7,795 bases of DNA. Source: Acidobacteriota bacterium (GTDB lineage Bacteria; Acidobacteriota; Terriglobia; UBA7540). The stretch lies in NCBI GenBank assembly GCA_003171295.1, contig PMYF01000682.1:10008-17802 (forward strand). Direction: 5' to 3'. Below are positions 1 through 6,900 of this stretch, in pieces. Below the pieces are notes generated by a model. It had not been told where the DNA came from. It saw only the letters and a list, made by a program, of their open reading frames with translations, and ran no database searches. Made by a program: the position numbers and the translations under genes. Every line of letters starts with the position of its first letter. Positions within the stretch are counted from its first letter, which is position 1.

Positions 1-900
1 GCCATGGAAGGGATCGTCCACGAAAACGAGGGTGATTCGCACGTGGATTTCTGGGGTGTGAAATGGACCCGGCAATATGGGTTTAATCAGATTACCGGAT
101 TCCCTCTCGCCGGCGCGAGACGGGAGGATGTTCTGCGCTATCGGTTTCCCTACGAGCGGGTGCCCGAACTCCTGCGCCAGATGCAGCCGGTCCTGCGGTC
201 GCGGCAGGGTTTCTTCATCGGCTGCGACGTTTCTCCCTGTGTGTTCGAAATGTATTGGCGGCTGCGGGGTATGGAAGACGCCCTGCTGGATATGGCGGCT
301 GATCCCGCCTTCGCGGGTGAGATGCTCGGGCGCTGCGCGGACTTCGCCGTGCATCTGGGCGAACGCGCCTGCGAGGAGTTTGACCTGGACTGGCTGTGGA
401 CCGGCGATGATGTTTCTTCCCAATTTTCGATGATGATGAGTCCGGCAACGTGGCGGCAATTGATCAAGCCGCAGCTCAAACGGTCCTTCGCCGTGGGAAA
501 GGCGAAGAATTTGTGGGTGGCGTACCATTGTTGTGGCGCCCTGCAGCCCATCATCGGTGACCTGGTTGAAATCGGCATGGACGTGCTCAACCCGGTGCAG
601 TGCAATTGCCCGGGGATGGATGCATTGGAGCTCAAGCGAGAGTTTGGGAAAGATCTCTCCTTCATGGGCGGTGTCGATACCCAAGGGGTGCTCCCCTATG
701 GAACCGCGGAGGAGGTGCGCCGGGCTACGGCGCGCCTGGTGGAGGGGATGACGAGAGACGGCGGTGGTTATATTCTTGCGGCTTCTCACACCATTCCGCC
801 CGAGACTCCCGATGCTAATATCTTCGCCATGTATGCCGAGGCGGGAATTTCCCGAGAGGAGATCTTCGACCGCGCCGCCCAGATCCGGGCCTCCCTGTAA
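1..900 (+). CDS. Uroporphyrinogen decarboxylase (UroD/MtaA)-family protein, 5' end cut by the window
   Basis: The reading frame is open to the left edge and ends at TAA 898-900. The first ATG is at base 4, but the visible protein (298 residues from that Met) starts in mid-domain at a DFWGVKW-type segment. Family members usually carry some 60-90 further N-terminal residues, so the real start probably lies outside the window. Family marks (numbered from base 4) are YHCCG (174-178), the GMDVLNPVQ strand (191-199), FMGGVDTQGVLPYGT (220-233) and the C-terminal AASHTIPPETP stretch (259-269). H175-x-C177 matches the His-x-Cys zinc site of MtaA/CmuA-type corrinoid methyltransferases. Where MtaA has its third ligand, a Cys, this protein shows an ASH segment, so zinc-thiolate chemistry is uncertain. 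It is unlikely to be HemE of haem synthesis, because that enzyme lacks the HxC site and this sequence lacks the usual HemE N-terminal signature in the visible part. Such paralogues often sit in sugar-related clusters with unknown substrate. The family call is firm; the reaction is not known. Confidence 0.85.
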   Translation, partial: AMEGIVHENEGDSHVDFWGVKWTRQYGFNQITGFPLAGARREDVLRYRFPYERVPELLRQMQPVLRSRQGFFIGCDVSPCVFEMYWRLRGMEDALLDMAADPAFAGEMLGRCADFAVHLGERACEEFDLDWLWTGDDVSSQFSMMMSPATWRQLIKPQLKRSFAVGKAKNLWVAYHCCGALQPIIGDLVEIGMDVLNPVQCNCPGMDALELKREFGKDLSFMGGVDTQGVLPYGTAEEVRRATARLVEGMTRDGGGYILAASHTIPPETPDANIFAMYAEAGISREEIFDRAAQIRASL

Positions 901-1162
901 GGCGCGGCTAAGGCGCAAGGCGGGTGAGGCCAATTCCCGCCGCGCTAATAGATCTATAAAAACGAGATCATTGATTGGAACAGCTGGCAGCGTGTTAAAT
1001 GGGCAATCGATTTCGACAATCCTGATTTGTGGACAGGTGCGCTTGCCGCTTCCTTCCCTGTCCCATACGTCCTTCCCCTTCTTTCAGGCGGGTCGGTGTC
1101 CACGACTTCACTTTCGAGGCCTGTCTGAGCTTCGCCCGCGCCACGGCCTGCTAATTCGCTGA
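901..1162. other. Intergenic stretch with GC-rich inverted repeats, no intact gene
   Basis: No credible complete gene is visible. Just after the UroD-family stop there are overlapping inverted repeats: GCGCGGC at 902-908 pairs with GCCGCGC at 939-945, and alternatively GGCGGG at 919-924 pairs with CCCGCC at 936-941. No T tract follows, so neither is a standard intrinsic terminator. A stop-free stretch without a start codon in frame 1 (952-1125) reads through WQRVKWAIDFDNPDLWTG, which faintly recalls an N-terminal sandwich-domain strand of GH2 enzymes. It is too short to claim. Confidence 0.4.
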
Positions 1163-1445
1163 CGCTACAAGTGGTATACCAAAGAGATGTTGGCGAGAAC
1201 CACAGCCGCGTGGCAATCGCGGGTGCGCAACACGGGGCCGCGACCGGCGTTCTTCACAGACATCAACATGGTGGGGACAAAGCAGGAATTCTAGGGATGG
1301 GCAGCTTCTTCTGGTTGCCGGCGGGGAAGAGCGTCGCCTGCAGCTTGAAGTGCTCCGGCGAAATCCGGGCACGCGTGACAGAGCCTATGTGACCGTTAAG
1401 GCCTGGAATGCGCAATCAATTCAGGCCACAATGCCAACGCACTGA
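1163..1445 (+). pseudogene. Frameshifted C-terminal beta-sandwich remnant, probably of a GH2-type glycosidase
   Basis: Three reading frames join into one sensible protein segment. Frame 2 (1163-1291) carries WYTKEM and then RVRNTGPRPAFFTDINM, and stops at TAG 1292. Frame 1 continues with SFFWLPAG (1303-1326). Frame 3 continues with GEERRLQLEV and RAYVTVKAWNAQ and ends at TGA 1443-1445. Adding one G to the run at 1323-1326 joins the last two as FFWLPAGEERRLQLEV. One missing base near 1291-1294 joins the first two. The order 'vrNtg..pAFF', 'ffwLpaGE' and 'v.awNa' matches the C-terminal immunoglobulin-like domain of exo-beta-glucosaminidase/beta-mannosidase-type GH2 proteins, where the pattern reads roughly RNT..AFF, DNYF.LLPGE, V.GWN. 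There is no start codon or ribosome site and nothing upstream supplies a catalytic domain, so this is a dead 3' fragment. The family assignment is from memory of the pattern. The frameshift logic is read directly from the bases. Confidence 0.6.
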
Positions 1446-1470
1446 CCCAGCGCGGGTGCAAAGTTTTAAG

Positions 1471-1500
1471 TTGAATTCAGGAGGGTAGTTTCTCTATAAG
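1471..1500 (+). promoter_or_regulatory. Candidate sigma70-type promoter for the Gfo/Idh/MocA gene
   Basis: TTGAAT (1471-1476) and TATAAG (1495-1500) are separated by 18 bases and lie upstream of the oxidoreductase gene in an otherwise gene-free gap. They match the consensus at 4 of 6 and 5 of 6 positions. Transcription would begin near 1507, leaving a leader of about 50 bases. This is a pattern match only; the spacing is within the accepted range. Confidence 0.4.
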
Positions 1501-1510
1501 TAGATCGAAG

Positions 1511-1561
1511 ATGGAACATTTGACAGGATTCTCAATAAGCGTAACGAGGGGGCATTCATGA
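1511..1561 (+). promoter_or_regulatory. Possible 16-codon leader ORF overlapping the next start codon
   Basis: ATG at 1511 opens a 16-residue frame (MEHLTGFSISVTRGHS) whose TGA (1559-1561) overlaps the oxidoreductase ATG (1558-1560) in an ATGA arrangement, the classic geometry of translational coupling. If transcription starts near 1507 this ORF would be almost leaderless. No good Shine-Dalgarno precedes it. The peptide has no run of a single amino acid that would suggest attenuation. A 16-codon frame can arise by chance, so this is only a candidate. Confidence 0.2.
1546..1552 (+). promoter_or_regulatory. Ribosome binding site of the Gfo/Idh/MocA gene
   Basis: GAGGGGG lies 5 bases before the ATG at 1558. 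This supports that start over the internal Met codon at residue 7, which directly precedes the twin-arginine motif. Confidence 0.6.
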
Positions 1562-2889
1562 ATGCAAACGAGAACATGGCAAGGCGCACGTTTCTGAAAG
1601 GCGTTTCCGCAACCGCCGCCGGTATGGCCGCTGGGCTGAAGGCGGGACCGGCACTGCTTGCGCAAAAGTCACCGAACGATGTTATCGGAGTGGCCAGCAT
1701 CGGCGTGGGTACGCAAGGGCATTCTCTTCTTCAAGCTGCCCAGGGCGTCCCCAACGCGGAGATTCGCATCATCTGTGATCTTTACAAGGGAAATGTCGCG
1801 CGGGCGCAGACCCTGTGCAAGAACCCCAAGGTTCGCGTAGTGCACGAATGGGAGAAGGTTGTCCAGGATCCGGATATTGATGCTGTGATCATTGCCAGCC
1901 CGGATTTCTGGCACGCGCCGATGGTTATTGCCGCAGCCCAAGCCAAGAAAGACATCTATGTCGAAAAGGGGTGGTGCACCAAGCTCGCCGACGCCAAGCA
2001 GATGCGACAGGCCGTGAAGGACAACAAAGTCGTCATGCAGTTGGGTCACCATTACAACAGCGCTCCCAGTTACCACAAGGCCCGCGAAATTTTCCGTTCG
2101 GGCGCCTTGGGGAAGCTCCCGCAGGTGAGAACCTACATCGACCGCGCCGGGAGCACTTCGATGTGGAAGTTCTACACGGATTACGCCATTACCGAGATGC
2201 CGCGTGACGCAGGACCCGGAACCATCGATTGGGATCGCTTCATCGCCAATGCCCCGAAACGACCATTCAACGCGGAGCGTTTCTTTACTTGGCGGTGCTA
2301 TTGGGACTATGGAACCGGCATTGGAGGTGACCTGCTCAGCCACCTTTGGGACGGGGCCAACATGATCGTGGGCATGGGAATCCCGGAGAGCGCCGTAACC
2401 CATGGCGGCCTCTATTTCTGGACGGCCGACCGTGAGGTTCCCGACCAATGGACGGTTCTGTACGACTATCCCAAGCTCAACATGGGGCTGAGCTTCGCGT
2501 GTAACTTCCATAACAGCCACGTGGGCGAGATCACGCAGCTTCTGGGACGGGACATGACCGTGGAGGTCAATCACTCGGCCTGCCGGACCTACAGTGCGGA
2601 ATGGAAGCCGGAGTGGTCGGATAAATCCAAGAAAGCCCGTGCGACGGCATGGCAACTCGGCCTCAACCCCGAGGACGCGGTGGTGCTCCCGGATTACTCC
2701 TTCCGGCCGGGAGAACTGCAAGTGACGTCGCATATGCAGGATTTTCTGGATTGTACCCGGTCCCGAAATCTGCCTCGTTGCGGCGTGGACCGGGCCTTTG
2801 AGGAAGCCGTCGCCATCCTGATGTCCGTCGAGGCCTTCAAGAAAGAGCGCAAGGTCCGTTGGGACCCGGTCAAGGAGGAGATCGTTTAG
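1558..2889 (+). CDS. Tat-exported Gfo/Idh/MocA-family oxidoreductase
   Basis: The protein has 443 residues. The N-terminus has a twin-arginine signal (R9-R10-TFLK, then an Ala/Gly-rich stretch to about residue 35), so the folded, cofactor-loaded protein is probably sent across the inner membrane. A Rossmann fold follows: IGVGTQG (48-54, GxGxxG type), the acidic strand end at CDL (73-75), and ASPDFWHAP (113-121). The usual EKP motif reads EKG (136-138). The C-terminal alpha/beta domain has WRCYWDYGTG (245-254) and DLLSHLWD (258-265), where H262 is the likely counterpart of the catalytic His. The length is normal for the exported subfamily. Members oxidise or reduce sugars or inositols with NAD(P). 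Some exported relatives (GH109 type) use bound NAD to cleave glycosides by transient oxidation, and this protein could be either. It has its own promoter-like and ribosome sites. It lies between two GH2-type remnants, which suggests a role in periplasmic carbohydrate turnover. The substrate is unknown. Confidence 0.92.
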   Translation: MNANENMARRTFLKGVSATAAGMAAGLKAGPALLAQKSPNDVIGVASIGVGTQGHSLLQAAQGVPNAEIRIICDLYKGNVARAQTLCKNPKVRVVHEWEKVVQDPDIDAVIIASPDFWHAPMVIAAAQAKKDIYVEKGWCTKLADAKQMRQAVKDNKVVMQLGHHYNSAPSYHKAREIFRSGALGKLPQVRTYIDRAGSTSMWKFYTDYAITEMPRDAGPGTIDWDRFIANAPKRPFNAERFFTWRCYWDYGTGIGGDLLSHLWDGANMIVGMGIPESAVTHGGLYFWTADREVPDQWTVLYDYPKLNMGLSFACNFHNSHVGEITQLLGRDMTVEVNHSACRTYSAEWKPEWSDKSKKARATAWQLGLNPEDAVVLPDYSFRPGELQVTSHMQDFLDCTRSRNLPRCGVDRAFEEAVAILMSVEAFKKERKVRWDPVKEEIV

Positions 2890-2916
2890 CCGACTCACTT
2901 GTTTGAACTTCTATAT

Positions 2917-2958
2917 CGCCCGCCGAGGCCGGGACTGGGAAACTGGCCCGGCGGGGCG
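2917..2958 (+). terminator. GC-rich hairpin after the Gfo/Idh/MocA gene
   Basis: CGCC-CGCCG (2917-2925) pairs with CGGCG-g-GGCG (2949-2958), giving nine base pairs with one bulged G, 27 bases past the stop. An alternative inner stem is GCCGGG (2928-2933) with CCCGGC (2947-2952). No T tract follows, so it may protect the mRNA 3' end or work with Rho rather than act as an intrinsic terminator. Confidence 0.25.
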
Positions 2959-3189
2959 AGACAGCCGTCCAAGTCCGTTTGCCGCGCCCGCGGCGGGAAT
3001 TCGTTGCGGCGTTTGAAGAATCGTATTCTCAGGGATCTCAAGACGCCTCGGTTTCCAAGCTAGGGTGGCATCAGCGGGATGCTGGGAGCCGAGGTAGTTA
3101 TGGTTTGTCCCGCCTGCACTGCCTGCTCCAACCCACGCAGGTGGGGAACGCAGATACGAGCTGCCGGGAATACGCTGCACACAAGTTTT
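2959..3189. other. Gap before the GH2 remnant with no recognisable content
   Basis: In the three forward frames I found no recognisable part of a GH2 N-terminal or linker region, although the downstream catalytic core would need several hundred such codons before it. One frame is open from the ATG at 3079 into the GH2 core, but residues 1 to about 38 of that frame resemble nothing known, and the ATG lacks a Shine-Dalgarno. The opposite-strand frame at 2911-3180 also looks random. Confidence 0.4.
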
Positions 3190-3960
3190 GCACTACGCAC
3201 AGGGAACGTTTACGAAGATCACGCCTTCTTCGAGATCTGCGACCGGAACGGGATCATGGTGTGGCAGGACTCTTCCATGGCCTGCGCGATTCATCCGCAG
3301 ACGCCGGAGTTCCTGGAGGTCATGGGGCAGGAAGCAATCTCCGTGGTGAGAAAGCTGCGGAACCACGCCTCCCTGGTGCTCTGGTCGGGGGACAATGAGG
3401 TTGATGCATCTTACTATGACGCAGGCCTGGACCCCGCGCACAACAAGATCACGCGGGAGATTTTACCGTCAGTGGTTTTCCAGTGCGACCCTTATCGGAC
3501 GTATCTACCCAGTTCTCCTTACATGTCGCCGGAAGTGATTGCCACGGGAAATCTTCAGCTCATGCCCGAAGATCACTTGTGGGGGCCTCGCGATTACTTT
3601 AAGAGTCCTTTCTATACGGAGCACAAGGCGCACTTCGTGAGCGAAATCGGATACCACGGCTGCCCCAACCTTTCCTCGATCAAACGCTTCATCGATGAGC
3701 GACACCGGTGGTCCTGGCAAGACAACCCGCAGTGGATTCTGCACTCCACTGATATGACGGGCAATCCTTATCGGATCAACCTGATGGCCAATCAGGTGAA
3801 AGAACTTTTCGGAACAGTTCCTGACAACATCGAGGACTTCATTCTGGGCTCGCAGGTATCGCAAGCCGAAGCCAAGAAGTTCTTCGTGGAGATGACCCGC
3901 ATAGTCTTCCAGCACTGGCTACCGACCGTGCTCTGGAGGAAGGTTGCCGATGGTACCCCC
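3190..3960 (+). pseudogene. GH2 beta-mannosidase-like catalytic core, truncated at both ends
   Basis: In the frame open from 3079, GH2 homology begins abruptly at LRTGNVYEDHAFFEICD, where intact relatives read LRTWGGNVYED-like, so two codons (WG) appear to be missing. Conserved blocks follow: IMVWQD (about 3253-3270), NHASLVLWSGDNE with the expected acid/base Glu (codon 3397-3399), the EDHLWGPRDYFKSPFY block, and HFVSEIGYHGCP with the expected nucleophile Glu (codon 3643-3645). The glutamates lie 82 residues apart, plausible for this family. Beta-mannosidases usually exceed 800 residues; only about 255 of the catalytic barrel remain. The N-terminal jelly-roll and sandwich domains are absent. 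The last part, QHWLPTVLWRKVADGTP, looks like a worn version of the usual WRRTG.LWW..DGWP block, after which homology ends close to the convergent minus-strand gene. The open frame runs on to 4038, but that tail only overlaps the neighbour. A short expressed protein cannot be excluded, though a folded active enzyme is unlikely. Confidence 0.75.
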
Positions 3961-3980
3961 GCGCGGCCGCCTCGTTGTGC

Positions 3981-6900
3981 TCAGTCCGAGCCCGCCTTCG
4001 GCGCGTGCGCCGCTTTTTGCTTCAGAGACCGCCGGTAACTTGCGAGGAGATTCTCGCGGTTCTGGCGCAGGTCCAGTCCGGTCGGCCCAGCGGGATAAGG
4101 TTTGTTGCCCATCATCCCTTTCCAGAGAATGCGGTTGTAGACCGCGGCATCGACGCGATCGGCGTCCGAAAAGTCCATGTCCTTCGTCACTCGCGCCCAG
4201 TACTTCGCGTTGTGCGTCGACTTGGGCACGATCAGGCCCGCAGCCTGGGGTGGGAGCGGTAACGATGTGGCGTAGAGATACGTCGAGGGCGTAGCGGTAA
4301 AGCTCCAGTTGCTCGGCGAGGTGTTAAAGATGTCGGTCATGGGTCTGGCGAGCGCGTCGTTCAGATTCATGGGCGGGATACCCAAAACCTCTTCCACAGT
4401 ACGTAAGAAGTCAAGGGTGTTGTAAGGCGTGGACACCACCGCACCCTGTTTCACATAGGCACCCACCACGTAAGCGGTGGTGCGGTGAGAATCGACGTGG
4501 TCGCCACCATCCTGCGCGTCGTCTTCAATGACAAAAACCAGCGTGTTGTTCGCGTAGATGCTGCCCGCGATCGTCTGAATCAGCAGGCCTACCGCATAGT
4601 CGTTGTCGGCTTCCTGAAGCTCCGGAGTATTCACCAGGTCAATCGCGGTACCGAAGGTCCCGGTGTGATCGTGCCCCATCTCAACGAGGCTCAACGAAGG
4701 CAGTCCACCGGTGGCGTAGTGGGCATTGAACTCTCGCAGCCACTCCGTGAAGCGGTAATAATCCGGAAAGTTGGTATCGAAACCACGGTAGTACAGATCG
4801 GTAAGTGGAGTGAGGGCAACATTCGCGGGGAAAGCCACGACGGTGCCGGTGGCGAACGGGTCGTGCGTCAGGGGAATGGCCCACTGGGGCACGTTATAGC
4901 ACGTCGCGTCCACGAAGAACCCGTAGTTACGAACCGTGAGACCCGCTCGTAGCGCGGCGTCCCACAAATGGCCGGTGTTCACTTCATCGTTCGGTCCATC
5001 CGGCGCCGCTACGTCCGTCTGTCCCGCCAACATATCCGGATCGTTCGGTGAAAGGGGATTGGCGGCACGGCGCTCGGCGACGGTCGGAAGCGCAACGTTT
5101 ATGTTGCGATCAAAACCGTTGAAATCCAGGCTGAGCCCGCGGTTGGCATAATTCACCGTGTATTGGTGTTCAACCACGTCGGTGGCGCGAGCCCCGGTGG
5201 TCCATGACCAGCCGTCATAACTTACTTCGCTAGTGGCCAAGATGTTGTCGAGGGTGACAAAGGTTAGCGCCAGCTTATGCAGATTGGGCGTGTTCGGCTG
5301 TCCAAACTGCACTAAAGATGGATCGCCATTGCTGCCGTTTTCCAGGTCGCCCAGAATCTGGTCGTAAGTCCGGTTTTCCTTCAATACGAAGATAACGTGC
5401 TTGATGCCCTGACGCACGGCCGCCATGACGGCGGCGTCGCTCGGGCTCTCGGTGGTCGACAACCGGTTGTTGGTGACCACCTGGGCCGTTAGCGCGGGGA
5501 GCTGCGCCATGAGCGTGGCGGTGGGGAAGCTTTGCAGGCCGGCTTTGATACGCTGGGGATTATACTCCTGCGATGGCAAGCAATCGGAGTACGCCGGCAG
5601 GCCGTTAAGGCCATAGCAAAAATCAGGATTGGGTCCCGTCGGCGACTTCCCATTGACCACGTACACCCATCTGCCATCGGGGCTGAGGCTCACCGAGTTC
5701 GGGTACCAGCCGGTGGGAATGAGGCCCGCGAGATGGTCATTCTGATCTGTTCCCGTCAGCGCCACAACGGCGACGCTATTCAGGTTGCCATTCGTAACGT
5801 AGAGTTGCGTTTCATCCGGCGACAACGTAACGCTATTGGTGTTCGCGCCGGTATAATTCACGAGGGATGAAGGCACGACTGACCTGGTAATGGCGATGGT
5901 CTCGAGTACGGTATTCTGAAAAATGCCGTCGTTCGGGTTGGTGTCGATGACATCTACGGTATCGGACTGGTCTTCGGCGACATACAGGCGCGTCTGGGCC
6001 CTGTTTAGCGTCATCTTGTTCGGTTGGCCTTTAACCGGGATGCGGGCTGTTACCGCTGGCGTCGCCTGGCTCAGATTCACGACGTCGATCTCGCGGTCGC
6101 GAATGCTGGAAACATAAGCCCAATTGGTTGTGGTCGCGGTCGATGTGTTCGTCGTGGTAGCGATAACCACCCAGAACGGATATTCGCCGCCCGGAGTGCC
6201 CGGCATGGGCGAGCTCGCAGCCCTGCCGGGGCGCAGGTCAAGTTCTCCGGGTTTCTCGGTGGTAAGGGTGCTCACTGGCGTCCAGTTACCCAAGCCTCCC
6301 CTGAACACCGATATCGAATCGTTGTAGTAATTGGCTACCACCAGCGTCTGGCCATCATCCGAAACGGCGACGCCGGCGGCGCAAGGCTGTACGCCAAAGC
6401 CAACGCCTCCCATAAAGGTGTGGCCCAAGGCAAGCTCGGGCTGCTCCTCCCATGTTGTTCCCGCGGTGTTCAGAGTGAAGGTGTGGATATTGTCCATGCC
6501 AGGGTGAGACGGAGAGTAGTTCGCGACGGTATAGGGAGAGCCCGTATAGGGATAGTCACCCATCCCGCTGGACACATAAAAAGCATTGTAACGGGCTTGG
6601 CCGTTTACCACGCGCTGTACTGGATCGAAAGCGATTCCGCTATAAGAATTGGGGATCGTCACGACCTCCTGCATGACGGGCGCTCCCGTTGAAATGTCAT
6701 AGATGAACACGTACTCCTGCGAGTCGTCCCAGTTATAGATCGACCCGTCGGGACTTTGAACGGGTGGGTTGTTGTACACGCGGTTATATCCGCTGGTCAG
6801 AACCAGCAGCGTCATGCCATCCGGACTTACCACGGTTGAAACCGCCTGTCCGGCCAACCAATCCTTGCCATTTACGGTCAGACCGGTGTCCAGCGGTACG

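Noticed and set aside
1..900. HemE, the haem-pathway uroporphyrinogen decarboxylase
   Set aside because: The HxC zinc-type site and the sequence around the GGVDTQGVLPYGT block point to the MtaA-like branch, and no haem genes are adjacent.
902..945. Intrinsic terminator after the UroD-family gene
   Set aside because: Stems are present but no T tract follows, and the two possible stems compete for the same bases.
1669..2898. Long minus-strand open frame of 409 codons opposite the oxidoreductase gene
   Set aside because: The + strand frame has clear Tat, Rossmann and C-terminal motifs and a ribosome site. The opposite frame resembles nothing and is a by-product of GC-rich codon use.
3079..3189. 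ATG at 3079 as the true start of a GH2 gene
   Set aside because: There is no convincing Shine-Dalgarno, the first 38 or so codons match nothing, and GH2 similarity starts abruptly in mid-domain.
3961..4038. C-terminal tail of the GH2 open frame
   Set aside because: It lacks GH2 similarity and mostly overlaps the final codons of the well-supported minus-strand lipoprotein gene.
6024..6692. + strand open frames inside the lipoprotein gene (for example 4485-4952 and 6024-6692)
   Set aside because: They lie opposite conserved propeller and phosphoesterase motifs, have no family resemblance or ribosome sites, and are shadow frames.
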